DNA of 64,000 bases from Rhizomys pruinosus (Eukaryota > Chordata > Mammalia > Rodentia > Spalacidae): the NCBI GenBank assembly GCA_009823505.1, contig VZQC01001608.1:623332-687331 (forward strand). The letters run 5' to 3'. How positions within the stretch are numbered: position 1 is the first letter of the stretch; each line of letters opens with the position of its first letter. A program made the translations under genes and the position numbers. Below are positions 20,398 through 31,815 of this stretch, piece after piece. Below the pieces are notes generated by a model. That model was not told the origin of the DNA. It saw only the letters and a list, made by a program, of their open reading frames with translations, and did not search any database.

Positions 20398-21990
20398 AGG
20401 TTTTTTATTTTATTTTTAATGTTTACAAATTACACTTGTATATATTGGGGGGGCATAGTGTTAAAACTTTTAATAGACTCAAATAATTAAATTAAGCTAC
20501 TCAGTATTTCTATCACCCCAAATATATACTCTGTGATAATGAAAAGATTGGATATTTATTCTTAACAACAGTGAAATTAGCTAGGTACTCAACAATGTAT
20601 ATTCAGAATCCTGTGGTAGATATATAAAAAAGAAAATCAAGCCATTTCTTCTATCTAATTAAGGCTGTTTAGCTTTTACCTTTCAATGTCCATTCCTGTT
20701 ACCCAATTCCAGAACCTGCTAATGCCCAGTTGAATCTGTTTCTCCGACTTGTTATTTTAGATTCCATAATTAAGAGGCAATATGTCATATTTTTCTTTCT
20801 TTGGCTGGCTTATTTAACTTAGCATAATGTTCAAATCCATCCATGTAATCACAAATAACAGAAGTATTTTTTAAGACTGTATGTCACTCTACTATGTACA
20901 TGTATCATATTTCCTTTATTCATTCATCTTTTGATCAATATTCAGTTTGAATTAATAACTGTTGGTGTGCATTGTGTTAGCTCCTAATATTTTTTTTTTA
21001 AATTAGTTTTTATTGATGCTTTGTGCATTTCATACATTGTTTCCAATTCAGTTCAGGCTTATTTCCCTTTCCCTCCCCCCCACCCTCACCCCATCCCAGA
21101 TCATGCATTCTGCCATAACTGTCCTGCATCTTTCTCTCAGTTTTTTTTTTTTCATTTTTAGCTATAAGTGATAATCCATGAGTACAAGCATCCTTCATGC
21201 AAAACCTATCTGCAGGCTGTTGTGCCCAAACACCTACAGCCCCACCATCCAGTGGGGGGTGACAGGTTATTTGTTCAATCAAGTTGATCAAATGAGTGTC
21301 CAGACTACATTGCTGTAGTTTCACCATTCACCCCAATCGCAGCCCTTACATTCTACCACGCCCCCTCTTCCGCAGGTTGTTCCCTAGGCTTAGAAAAGGG
21401 GCACAGGTGGATGAGAGGTAAAACAGTCCACTCTCTCTGGAGCTGTTGACTTGGACTCTGGTCAATTCTGGCTGTTTCCTTTCATGGGCTGACAGTTTGT
21501 CCAGGAATAACCTTTCGATCCTACTAATGATACCTGTCTCATGTACTAAGGTGGTATACTATTGGTACATGCACAGAAATGGGGTTGTTGGGTCATATTG
21601 GAATTTATTTTAATGGAATCCCATTCTGTTTGTTTCCTTTGCTGAAGAGTGTTTGTTTCCTTTGCTTTTCAATCTGGCCAACTCTTGCTGTGATCTGTAT
21701 TTTTGTTTGTTTTAGTAATAGCATTCTAACAGATCTGAAGTGATATCTCTTTATGATTTTAATTTGTACCTCTAATAATTTATGATGCTGAGCACTTTTT
21801 CATGAATGTATTAGACACTCATGTCACCCACAGGAAATGTGAACTTCCACCCTATATTCACTCTATTGCCTTTTTGGGTAGGATGGAGTTCTTTTCCTGT
21901 CAAATGCAAATGATCATCACTAAGACCAACGTGTATAGATTTTCTGCTAGATTTTCATTTGGTAGTTTTACATGTATACATACACACATA
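20398..21990 (-). mobile_element. Old mammalian L1 (L1M-type) 3' region, minus strand, interrupted
   Basis: The plus strand shows the complement of an old L1 tail and ORF2 end: a TGTATATATTGGGGGGGCAT-like block, CTGGCTTATTTAACTTAGC, CATAATGTTCAAATCCATCC, TTTATTCATTCATCTTTTG. After the insertion come AATGGGGTTGTTGGGTCATA, AATAGCATTCTAACAGATC, TGAAGTGATATCTC and GATGCTGAGCACTTTTTCAT. It is interrupted at 20988-21537 by a younger rodent L1. The coding part is extensively mutated. Confidence 0.75.
20988..21537 (-). mobile_element. Younger rodent L1 3' UTR nested in the old L1, minus strand
   Basis: Starts with a T-run (poly-A complement), then TTTATTGATGCTTTGTGCAT, the C-rich complement of the G-rich tract near 21067-21096, CATGCATTCTGCCATAAC, CAAGTTGATCAAATGAGTG, CCACGCCCCCTCTTCCGCAG and TTGTTCCCTAGGCTTAG. 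It ends near GATCCTACTAATGAT. Only 3' UTR is present. Compare 24.8-25.6 and 50.7-51.5 kb. Confidence 0.85.
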
Positions 21991-22060
21991 CACACAAACA
22001 CAGAGTGTCTTCTGCAATAATGTCTTCCCATCCAGATATGAGGAGAAACTAAGATCGGGG

Positions 22061-22445
22061 GCCATAATCATTATTGTTTGAGGGTCTATGAGATACCTAG
22101 ACATCAGCTTTTGAGAGGGAGCCCATTCCTGGCATTAAGTTGTTTTTTTTTTTTCATTAATCTGTGATCTCCAAAAAGGGGAATGTTCCCCTGTTATAGG
22201 ATAACTCCTTTTAATCTCATTGTTATGGTGTATATATTTTAAGAACTTTCTTTATTAGCAGGATTCCATATGGCTTTTACTAAAGTATGCTTCTTATCTT
22301 AAACTATTACCAGGTCTGGATTTAACATATGCATCACTAGGCTAATACTGGGAAGTCATGTTTTCATGATACTCTTCTATTCAGTCTTTTCCTCATTGAC
22401 CTTATCAAATTACATACCTCTAAATTCTAGTTCAAGCTCTTACAC
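22061..22445 (+). repeat. Unclassified dispersed repeat, copy A
   Basis: Shares a collinear set of blocks with 52812-53105: ATTGTTTGAG, a GGCATT block, a CATTAATCTGTGATCTCCA-like block, CTGTTATA then GATAA, CCTTTTA followed by TCTC, and TTCCATATG. Copy A has an added T-run at about 22141-22155. I cannot name the family. It may be an old LTR or L1 segment. Confidence 0.5.
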
Positions 22446-23984
22446 ATAATCTACAGCCCATTTTCCATCACAGCAAGTTTTTGCTGTTGGGTGAATTTTA
22501 CTTTCATGCATTTGTTTGTGCTGTTTCCTTGATTCTTTTCCTAGGGTCATTAACTCAGATCCTTTACCCTGTCAAAATTCCAAACCTGCTTCATCTTTTG
22601 CTGATGCTTCCCTGCACCTCCAACCTCTCCTTATTCTTTATTTACTGTGCCTTATGATACTCTGTGATGAGGGTGTCAACACTCACTTCTTATCACTTAC
22701 CAATGCTGGTTTTCTTTTATCTTGTCATGTATTTTTCTTCTATATCTATATCTAAACTTTATTTTCTGGGATTTGGGAGCTATATTCCATCATTCTTTGA
22801 CTTACTCATGCCCTTTCACAAAATATATTAACATATTTAGGTTACACAAGTAAATTTAAAGTCTAGTTGGAGTTATTTTCAATGATAATTGTGATAAAAT
22901 ATGTATGTTAAATAGTTGTTAACACTTGGTCCCTGGAGAAATTCTTTGGAGCAATATGTGAAGGCCAGATCCGAAGACAATATGTTCAAGTTACTTTGCA
23001 AAAGGCTGGATGATTATTAGTCATACAGAATGGAGTTATATAGCAAGCAAGTGACACAGAATACCTCTTATCATGAATAGGAATTTCAGAGAACAAGAGA
23101 TACCTTTTGGTTGGAGCACACCACTTTTAAAGGGAGGTATTTTCTTTAGCATTTCAAGATCGTCTGCTTCTAACAAACTGGAGCACTCTTTACATCCCTC
23201 CATCCAGTAAGAAGGTTATAAAGACACTCAAACATTTACCTTGACATTAAGGGAGCAGTTTTAAAGGCTTGAGATCAACCAACGTAGGGTTTTGTTTTCT
23301 CTTCAAGGTACTATTCTAAAGAAAATCAGTGTTTTTGAGACGCACAGCTATTCTAACTTCTATTTTATAGATTATAGTGTACAGGAATTTAGTGTACAGT
23401 GTAAGGAATTCTTGTATATTTCCTTTTAGAACTTTCACTTGAATTTTTCCCTATGGTGTTATTTATTTTTAAAATTATCATGTGGATTTTAAGGTTTCTT
23501 ACAAATCATTCTGTCAACGTGCTGTAATTTTAGTTCTTTCCCACTCAAGCTATTCTCTAACTGCAGTCAGTGTCTTATTTTGGCTTTCTTTCTTGTCTAT
23601 TTTTTGACATTAGCTCCATGAATATTGTTCCTTCATGCTTCCAGTACTTTTGAAAAGTGGAAATATGGTCATGACCCACTGATTTCAATGTTACAAGCAC
23701 ATTTACTCCTTTTCTCTTATCTGATATTCTTATTCCTCACTTTATGTGCTCCATCAGAATATGGAATATATTTGTACTTCTCCCTCCAGAAATGCAATGT
23801 GAGATTGGTTTAATGAGATTAAATTTTCAATTTAATTAAAATTTTATGCATACAAATGTTAAATTTTGATAAATTTATATACTATGATTATCATAAAAAG
23901 TACTAGAAATACTAATATTTGAAGATTTTAAAAAATGATTAGCTTTATTTTCTGCAAATGTAATTTTAAACATTTTTTTTTCTT
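22446..23984. other. Unique sequence, no gene seen
   Basis: No repeat or exon identified. A 79-codon frame at 22516-22755 is Leu/Ser/Cys-rich without family resemblance. T-runs occur around 23972-23992. Confidence 0.5.
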
Positions 23985-24182
23985 TTTTTTATTTCATGTG
24001 TCTGCATATGCTTAAGTGTACACATGTCATGCAATACCTGAGGAGGACAGAAGAGGGTGGGAGATCCCCTGGAAATGGAGTTACAGATAGTTGTTAGCTG
24101 CTATGTGGGTGCTGGGATTTTAACCTGGGTCTTCTGTAGGAACAACTAGTGCTCTTAACCACTGAGCCATCTCTCCAGCCCC
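23985..24182 (-). repeat. B2 SINE, minus strand
   Basis: Complement of a B2: GTGTACACATGTCATGCAAT, GAGGACAGAAGAGGGTGG, CCCCTGGAAATGGAGTTAC, CTATGTGGGTGCTGGGAT, and head CTTAACCACTGAGCCATCTC. A single body unit with moderate divergence. Confidence 0.85.
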
Positions 24183-24424
24183 TGAAGATTTTTTTAAATA
24201 TAGAAAGATTTCTCCACATTTTGGCTTCTACCAAATTGTTCAATGATAATATAATTTATAAAATTTAATTATGCACTCTAATGGCTTTAAGCATCAGATT
24301 TATTAAGAGCAGAAATTGAAACTATTTCATTTTCATCCTAATTAGAAGTCAGAAACATAGAAGTTATAAAACCTTATAATATAAAGATTATATAATCTTA
24401 GGGTACTGTTTTCTATTATTTATT

Positions 24425-24451
24425 GTTAATTAATTAACTAATTAATTAATC
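24425..24451. repeat. (AATT)n short repeat
   Basis: A run of TTAATTAATTAACTAATT-type units. Confidence 0.8.
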
Positions 24452-24564
24452 ATCACCATGTGATTATAGATGGTCACATAACATGATGCCTGGGTAGACC
24501 TCAGAAGGCTACTTTCAAGAGTCCATTCTTTCCTTTCCACCACAGTAAGGCAGGGCCTCTCTTT

Positions 24565-24766
24565 TTGCTGTTATGGTATATACTTCAGCTAGCTGGTCTC
24601 AGAGCATCTGAGCAGTTGTCCTTTCTCTTCTTCCAGTTTCGGGAAGGAATGTTGGTATTATTAGTGCCTTGGGCCTCCACATCTGGTATGTGGGTTCCAA
24701 GTATTCAACTCAGACATCAGACTACCAAAGAAGCCTTTTTACCTGCTGAGCCCTTTCACACCATCT
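24565..24766 (-). repeat. B3-like SINE, minus strand, at the L1 target
   Basis: The complement shows a B3-like head and body: GGTATGTGGGTTCCAAGTAT on the plus strand, then AACTCAGACATCAG and TTTTTACCTGCTGAGCCC. The L1 insertion at 24.77 kb lies at its 5' end, and the sequence there forms the left target-site duplication. Confidence 0.5.
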
Positions 24767-26412
24767 TTTTTTTTTTTTTTAAATTGTATTTTTATTTTTT
24801 TTATTTATTTAATTTTTTTTTTTTAATTTTTTTTTTTAAATTGATTGGTTTGATGTTTTCATACATAATTTTTCCAATTCAGTTCAGGATATATCCCCTT
24901 CCTCCCCCCACCCACACCACCCATCCCAGATCATGCATTCTGCCATACTGTTCTGCGTCTTCGCTGTTTTTTTTTGTTTTTCTTTTTTTTTTTTTAACAG
25001 TAAGTGATATCCTGTAGTACAAGCATCCTTCATGCAAAATCAATTTGCTGAGCAGTTGTGCCCAAACCACACAGCCCATGGTCACCAACCAGCATGGGGG
25101 GTGGGCTTTTATGTCAATCAAGTTGATCAAATGAGTGTCCCTTCTAATTGTTGTGTTTCACCATTTCACCCAATCGCAGCCTACACTTATACCACACCCC
25201 CCTCTTCCGCAGATTGTTCCCTAGGCTTAAAAAGGGGCACAGGTGGATGTGAGAAGCAACAGTCTACTTTCTCTGGAGCTGTTGTCTTGGTCTGCTAGTC
25301 ATTCTTGCTGTTTTCTTTCATGGGCTGCAGCTTGTCCAGGAATAACCTTCAATCCTACTAATAAAGCACATGCAATTAGATATATAGGTACTTACACTAT
25401 AATATATAGCTATTCAATCCTACCAAGAAAGCAGCAAGCAATTAGATATATTGAGGATTTAAACAGTACTAATTTTTTTATGGTAGGTTACCTTTGTTTA
25501 TAGACACAGATGATTTTTGGATTGGTGTGTAATCCATAAATCATTTTTCTTCGTTCAGTATACAGTGGTCTTCGTGTGGCTTTATACACGTCTCCTAACC
25601 TTAGAGTGTTAGCTTGTGGCATCAGCTGGTGGGTTTTCCCTCCAAGGAGACAATAAGACCAATGGTACCTCATTAATGCAAAAGCTTCTGTACATCAAGG
25701 AAACAATAAAGGAAGTGAAGAGAAAACCCTACATAGTGGAGGAAACCTTCACAGCAGATACATCTAACAAAGCATTAATTATCCAGATATACAAGACTTG
25801 CTCAAAAAACACAAGAAGGAAAGAAGAACTAATGAATCACTCAGAGAGATGGAGCAAAGATTGAACAGAAAAAAAAAAGGGACTTCACAGAGGAGGAGAA
25901 TTAGAGAAAGATGGCTGCGAAAACACCTTAAAAGTGTTCAACATCCTAATTATAATAGAGGAAATGCAAATTAAAAACCACCTTAAGATACCATCTTATG
26001 CTCCAGATAGAACTGGCTAAGATCAAGAACAAAATGATGCCAAGTGCTGCGAGAGGGTGTTGGTAGGAGGGGAACACTCATTCATTGTCGGTGGGAGATG
26101 TGAACTCTGTGCACCACTATGGCAAAACAGTGTGAGAACCCTGTAGAAGACTCAAAATGATCCTGGCATTTTAGAACCAACCAGACCACCCTGGGAAAAA
26201 AAAAAATATATATAAAAAAAAGAGAAAAAATGTTGAAATATATGTGATAGCTTATTTTTATTGCCGCTCTGTTCACAATAGCAAAAAACTGGAATCAACC
26301 CAAATGCCCCTCAACTGACGAATGGATAGAGAAAATGTGGTACATGTACACAATGGAATTCTATGCAGCGGTAAAGAAAGACAACATCATGAACTTCACA
26401 CCATCTTTTTTT
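24755..26412 (-). mobile_element. LINE-1 insertion with 5' inversion (twin-priming type)
   Basis: Two L1 pieces in opposite orientation share one pair of direct repeats, TTCACACCATCTTTTTTT, at 24755-24772 (merging into the T-run) and 26395-26412. From about 24780 to 25645 the plus strand is the complement of the rodent L1 3' UTR: C-rich tract, TGCATTCTGCCATACTGTTC, CCCCCCTCTTCCGCAGATTG, TTGTCCAGGAATAACC. From about 25650 to 26394 it is sense ORF2 3' sequence. Near its end this piece translates to IAALFTIAKNWNQPKCPS, then a WIEKMWYMYTMEFYAA-type stretch, the known C-terminal region of the L1 ORF2 protein. The ORF2 part has stops and frameshifts. The last ORF2 codons and the start of the UTR are missing at the junction. 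This is a dead copy. Confidence 0.85.
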
Positions 26413-26540
26413 ATAAACTTTCTTTCTCATTGAATTTTTGCTATTTTCACACAATATAGTTTGATGGCATTTAGATTTCTCCCCATCCACTCTCCCCACA
26501 CCCCACTGGCCTGCTAGTTTGGGGACACAAACCAAGCCCT
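26413..26540 (-). mobile_element. Old LINE-1 3' end, minus strand
   Basis: TTTTCACACAATATAGTTTG and a C-rich CCCCATCCACTCTCCCC tract resemble the complement of an L1 3' end like the one at 3.34 kb. It lies just outside the target-site duplication of the L1 above, so it is a separate, older insertion. Confidence 0.5.
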
Positions 26541-26756
26541 CTTTAAGTACTCTTAAAAATTAGTTTTCCTTATCTTTGGCTAAGGTGAAATACTAGATAA
26601 ATTCTTTCTCAAGCATTGTAATGGATTTCTTAAAATCTAGAACTGAATTTATTGTAGTTACTAGTATTTTTCCTTTAAGCCTTAAGAATTTATCCTAGAA
26701 GTAGGTTAGGTAAAGAAAACAGTGAGTATCAGAACAAGGAATATTTTCAGTTAATT

Positions 26757-26929
26757 ATAAATTTCTCAGCTGGGTGTGGTGGTATGTGCCTTTAATTCCA
26801 GCACTCTGGAGGCAGAGGCAAGCAGATCTTTGTGAGTTCAAGGCCAGCCTGGTCTACAGAGTAAGTTCCAGGCCAGCTGGGGCTACAGGGAGAGCCTGTC
26901 TTGAAAAGACCAAAAAATAAATAAATTTC
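26757..26929 (+). repeat. Full-length B1 SINE, plus strand
   Basis: Complete B1 from AGCTGGGTGTGGTGGTATG to CCTGTCTTGAAAAGACC, flanked by ATAAATTTC at 26757-26765 and 26921-26929. Confidence 0.9.
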
Positions 26930-27154
26930 ACAGTGATTTTTAATGCATATGGACAGGACAAAATGGACATCAAACTCTTAATTTCATCTAGAGTGTCAAG
27001 GAATCTTTAACATTGTCTATTTGATATTACTGATTGATCAGTAGAACTAGCTGAGGTGTTCTGCTCACCTAGAACATAGCTGAGTTTCATTATAAAGAAG
27101 AAAAATCTGTTTTATGTAGCTACAACCATAATCTTTAATATTTTTGTATTTGGA

Positions 27155-27893
27155 TGTGGTTTCACTCCACCACACATGGAGGTGGACGTATGCACCTCAT
27201 CCACTGGATTAAAGGGAAAAGGGAAAACACAAGATAGCCGCTCACAGCTGTCCTAAACCTTGGGGCCAAAGGCTGATAATCTTTCCTCTGCCCACCTCTG
27301 TCATATAACAGCTACACCAGGCAATGCCCTATTGGCACTCTCAGATCCTCCAGGCTTCTGCCTAATAGGTGCCCCAATGCCAGACTGTCTCCTGATAGGG
27401 GCTCTACAGTCTAATGCCAGACTGTCACCTGACAGGCGCTCTACAGTCTAATTTCCACCTGGGCACTCGCTCACCACACATCACAGCTGGTGACCTGATA
27501 GGTCTCTGTCCAGCCCCACAACAGATTACCAGGTTGGTGTTCTGATGGACCACTGTCCAACCCACTGGCCACAACTACACAAACCTGATGGGCTAAGATT
27601 ACGTGTGCAAAATAATGGCTGAGAGTGTCTTTCTGCTGGTAAGAAGGACTTGTTTATTCATTCACAGTATTCTGTTTTTAAACCCAGAGTGACATCATAT
27701 CTCAGGGCCTGATTTCAGACCCCGTGCCTCATGTTCCATTACATTACGTGTTACTAACAACAGGAGTATGAGAACTCCTGAGCACCTTTGACCTCAAGGT
27801 AGGCAAATCCTGCCTGGTGCCAGGTTTCTGTGTGAACAGCCAAGCAGGTGATTTAGCACAAAGAAGGCACAGCTGGCCTGCTTTTTACCTACA
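27155..27893 (-). mobile_element. Probable solo LTR of an endogenous retrovirus-like element, minus strand
   Basis: A GC-richer block of about 739 bp begins TGTGG and ends CCTACA on the plus strand, giving the TG...CA termini expected of an LTR. It is flanked by TTTGGA (left) and TTTGAG (right), a plausible but imperfect six-base target duplication. On the minus strand a TTTAAAAAC TATA-like box lies about 20 bases upstream of an AATAAA signal, with ACAAGTCCTTCTTACCAGC just after. A two-copy 37-bp tandem repeat lies inside. No viral protein sequence is present. The family is not identified. Confidence 0.5.
27376..27452 (+). repeat. 37-bp tandem repeat inside the LTR-like element
   Basis: Two units, 27376-27412 and 27413-27449, start AATGCCAGACTGTC and end CTCTACAGTCT, with about four differences. 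A partial third start (AAT) follows. Weaker related blocks upstream (27325-27375) suggest an older array. Confidence 0.85.
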
Positions 27894-28634
27894 TTTGAGT
27901 ATGTGATCAATGGTTGAAAATTTAAGGTGTTTTATAGTGATTCTATCATAAATTTGTTTATTTTTGGACAATCTCAGTGTTTAGGGAAAATGAGTTTACT
28001 AAATAAACTCAACCTTTGATTAATTGTATTCATTCAGAAAAGCACATGCAAGGAAACTTACAAAATCATGAAATATTTTCCTTGTTTTTTTTTTTTTTTG
28101 CCAATTTTCAAAGAGATTTTGATATTCTATAAAAAAAAAAGCCTCACTATCTTTTCCTATTCTCTAGAGGTGCAAAATACTGACAACACTTTTTTTTTTC
28201 CTGATTTATAGAAGTGATAGTTTCTTGCCATCTTTGTTCTCCAAACTCAAAATGGCAAATGAGATAATAAACGCAAGGTCTTATAGGGAAATCTATTTAA
28301 TAGAATAAACATCATCATTTTAACTATAGTAATTCAAAGAAAATGCCTCAGGCATTGAAGTGTTAATGGCATGAGTTGATATAAACATACTTAGATTTTT
28401 CTACTGCTGATGAAAGAAGAAATTAAAACATTGCTTTATCTAAGTGAGTGAGCTGAGCTCCTGTGATATATACCTCTTATTCAAGGTTACATACCAATTA
28501 ACATTGTAGGAATCTGATGCCATGAATTCAGCTACCAATGAAGCACACTTGACAATGGGAAGAAAAGGAAGCAGAGGTATATACCTTACAATTCAAATAA
28601 CATGTCAAAGAAAAACACCCAAAAGACTTGTAAA
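27894..28634. other. Unique AT-rich sequence
   Basis: T-runs at about 28086-28099 and 28190-28200. No gene seen. Confidence 0.5.
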
Positions 28635-28866
28635 ATATTATTTGAGGGGCTGGAGAGACGGCTCAGTGGTTTAAGAGCACTGGCTGTTCTTGTAGATGAC
28701 TGGAGTTCAAATCCCATCACCCAAATGATCACTCCATGTATCGAAGACCCTCTTCTGTCCACTGAGGGCATTGCATGCCACAGGTACACTTACATACATG
28801 CAGGTAATGCACTCATACATATAAAATAATTAATAAATGAATGAATAAATCAATGTTATTATTTGA
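28635..28866 (+). repeat. B2 SINE, plus strand, 10-bp target-site duplication
   Basis: GGGGCTGGAGAGACGGCTCAG head, TTCTTGTAGATGACTGGAG, CGAAGACCCTCTTCTGTCC, GGGCATTGCATGCCACAGG, and a CATACATATAAAATAAT tail. TATTATTTGA repeats at 28635-28644 and 28857-28866. The central AACTCCAG block is deleted. Confidence 0.9.
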
Positions 28867-30945
28867 TTTATAGGATTCTCTCTGTAGAAGACACCTTTGT
28901 AAATATATTTGGGCCTATCTCTCTTATTGCTATGATTTCTCCTTGAAATAATTTATTTAGGAAAGTTTTATTTAAAACCTACCAATTGCAGGCAGCACAA
29001 CCATAAGTGTCAACTTCTGAGATACGATTACCAAATTCTTTCAGAGAGGAGAGAAGGTATAAACCTGAAAATTGTAAAATTTTTAACAGCCAGTACCTAC
29101 ATAGAAAGCACAATCAGAAAAGTTCCAGGAAGAAAGGAATCCTCTGGTATATTCCTCATATCCAATGAACTTTAAAAGTATGATAACTGACAGCAATGAG
29201 ATTCTGAAAAATGATCCACTACAAAAGAAGAATGTATAGTGTTTGTTGACTGGAAGAAATTTACCTTGCTTAAAACTTGCCAAAAAACTTCATAAAATTA
29301 GACTGCATATATTTATCATTCTTAAAAAAATAAGTAATCTTTAAAAAATTATCAAAAATTACTCAAAACAGAATGCAAACATAACTTTCATCAGTCAATT
29401 ATAAGCCAGAAGCATATCTATGAAATAGCATGATATGCTCACTTTCACTTAAAAGTTATTGTGGTCTTTGTATTATTGCATTATGCTTGAGAGAGGATAT
29501 TCATTTATGAAGCACTGTGCAATTCATTATTGATATTTATATAAGAAACATTAATTTATTAGCTAAATTTTGTTTACATATACCAACCCACCAATGCAAA
29601 GTTTAGTCAAAAGCTTATAAACCTGATATACACATAGTAATAACCTAGGGAAAGTACATTCATGGAAGAAGTACATAATATATGTGTATGACATTCAGTT
29701 ACTAAGATGATTTTCTCAAATTTTATCATTTTTACTTTAATGAGCTTCCTGAGGACAATAAATATCATTTGACAACTGATTTAATTAAGAATGTAAAAGA
29801 CCTTCTTTACAATCTAGGTAATATTTTTGGAAATTACTGAATGAAAAAGTTAATTGCCTGGCAGCCTTTCATACCAACTGTGTTGGCATTCTCAGGGCAA
29901 ACTTAATAAATACTCTCTCATATAGACAAATGTGCTACAGATAATGATGGAGTCTTTGAGGAGAGGATTTTAGATTCAGTCATTGGACATAGGAACAATG
30001 GAATGAGCAGAGCCAAGAGGAGGAAACAACAGAGGCATTCATGCACAGAGCTGTGAAGCTATTTAAGAACTGACACTTTCTGCCACGTGTGAGTGACTGC
30101 AGTCCTAAAACCCATTGTTCCATTTTTATTGGAAAAAGATACAAGCACTAGTGCAAGACTTAAAGGAAGCGAAAACAACTTTTTCTTTTATATATATAAA
30201 TTGAACGCTTACGAAGTATTTCAGGTTTCTCTCTTATTTTCTACCTTTAATATTTATCTTGATTTCAGATCAATATCTTTCTGGTTATATTTATATGTCT
30301 GGACTTCTGCTTTTGTTCCTGAAGTCTGTAGTTATTAACATTTGAATTAATTTGAAATAGCAACTGGTGTTGAAGCTATTGTTCATTCTGAGAATTGTTG
30401 TATAGATTCTTGGCCACAATCAGCGTACTTGCATACAGACTCTTATCTTAAATAGCACGTTCTTAAAATGATAAAAAAAAAAAAACCAAAGCCTGTTTTA
30501 TCCTAATGAAAGTCTGAGAAGTGTTATGTGATCAAAAACTTATAAAATCTTTTCCAGAAATAATCAATTCACCTTGAATAAATGGCAACAGCATTACTTA
30601 AATCATATTAATTAAAAAACCAGTATATTTATGTAAATGCTTTCTTTGAATGATTCCATTCTATATTTCCATGTCATTTTGGACATATAGTAAAACAACA
30701 TAATCTCCTAATTCTGTTAGAGAGATGTATATTTAATTCTATAATGTTCTGGTATAAACAGCAATTTTTATTTATCATAAGATATTTGAGTGAATCGTCT
30801 CTAGATTAAAGTCAATATTCCTGTAAATTAAGGAATTTTAAGTCATGATATTATGTTATATATTATTTCCATGGATGTAGAAATATAATTGATATGCTCT
30901 GTATAGTTACTATATAAAATAAAGCTTTCTTACTTATACTATCCT
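28867..30945. other. About 2 kb of unique AT-rich sequence, no gene seen
   Basis: No repeat or exon recognised. Positions 29930-30110 are slightly GC-richer. An 81-codon frame at 30093-30338 has no family resemblance. Confidence 0.5.
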
Positions 30946-31060
30946 ATCTAACCAAACATGTTAGCATGTGCCTATAATCCAGTTATCTTGTGACAGATGC
31001 AGGAGAGTTCCTAATTTGAAGCCAGATTTGGATATATACTGTCGCTTTCTCTCAAAGAAG
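30946..31060 (+). repeat. Old B1-like SINE, plus strand
   Basis: AACATGTTAGCATGTGCC, CTATAATCCAGTTATCTTG, AGATGCAGGAGAGTTCC and TTGAAGCCAGATTTGG follow the order of an early B1/7SL-derived SINE, strongly diverged. Confidence 0.5.
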
Positions 31061-31138
31061 CTAACTAAGTAACTAAGTAATTAATTAACTAACTAACTAA
31101 TTACTATATACATATATATATGTATATAGTAATTATAT

Positions 31139-31173
<35 letters not shown>
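31061..31173. repeat. (TAAC)n then (TA)n simple repeat
   Basis: TAAC/TTAA units, then a palindromic ACTATATACATATATATATG-type stretch, then a pure TA tract of about 30 bases. It is probably the expanded tail of the preceding SINE. Confidence 0.85.
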
Positions 31174-31176
<3 letters not shown>

Positions 31177-31815
31177 TAAAGTAATTGTAGATTTCTTCTA
31201 CAACTGGAGAAAATGAACGGCTTTCAGACAGGACACCACAAACAGCAGCACAAAGGTTGAAAGAGAAAGCTAGACTGGTGTGTTGCCTGCCATTCTGCTC
31301 CTCATAGCAGCACATGCACTTGGTCAGGACCCCCAGTCCCAAAACATGTTGTAACCAAGCTCATTTCAACTAAGAACTGATAGTAAATTTACAAGTTTCT
31401 CCACACGTTTTAAAATGCTGTACAGGCTAGTCTCTAACCCCAGATTCCCCTGGCTCTGGCTCTTCAGGATATACTGCCAGTGTGCACCAGCAATGGTTAC
31501 CACATGCACAAGAGCCCTGCAGATTCAATTAGAATAAAACCAACCATAGAATGGATAAATGGGCAGCAGGCCCCAACCTTAGCTAAGGAATTTTGGGCAA
31601 TTGATTACTGCTGGGTGAGGGGAAAATTGATCTTCTTTAAGGAAGAGACTCTAGACAGGTTGACTAGAATCCCGTGGATGAACTTGTAGTGAGGGGTTTC
31701 TGAGTTCGGAAACTTGACTCAGTTTGCTTTAACATACATGAAAGAATATGTAGAATCCAGCAGGAAGTTATGGGGGTTGTGATGGGGAACAAGGGTTTAA
31801 GTACGATTAAGATCT
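31174..31815 (+). mobile_element. LINE-1 3' UTR, plus strand, diverged
   Basis: Sense-oriented L1 3' UTR: AAAGAGAAAGCTAGACTGG, CACATGCACAAGAGCCCTGC, CAAGCAGGCC-like CAGCAGGCCCCAACCTTAGC, GGCAATTGATTACTGCTGG, a GTTATGGGGGTTGTGATGGG tract, then TGTATGAAATGCACAAAAAT and CAATGAAAATTAC at the 3' end. It is diverged and non-coding. The 5' limit is uncertain. Confidence 0.55.

Noticed and set aside
24565..25017. 150-codon frame with a Phe-rich segment
   Set aside because: It reads across a SINE remnant, T-runs and antisense L1 3' UTR. The Phe run is the poly-T tract.
25650..26394. Matches to the reverse transcriptase protein C-terminal region, as a possible gene
   Set aside because: It is an inverted, truncated L1 ORF2 fragment with stops and frameshifts, so it is part of a mobile element and not a host gene.
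31103..31172. TA-rich palindromic stretch as a replication or recombination site
   Set aside because: It is an ordinary TA microsatellite grown from a SINE tail. Palindromicity is inherent in TA repeats.
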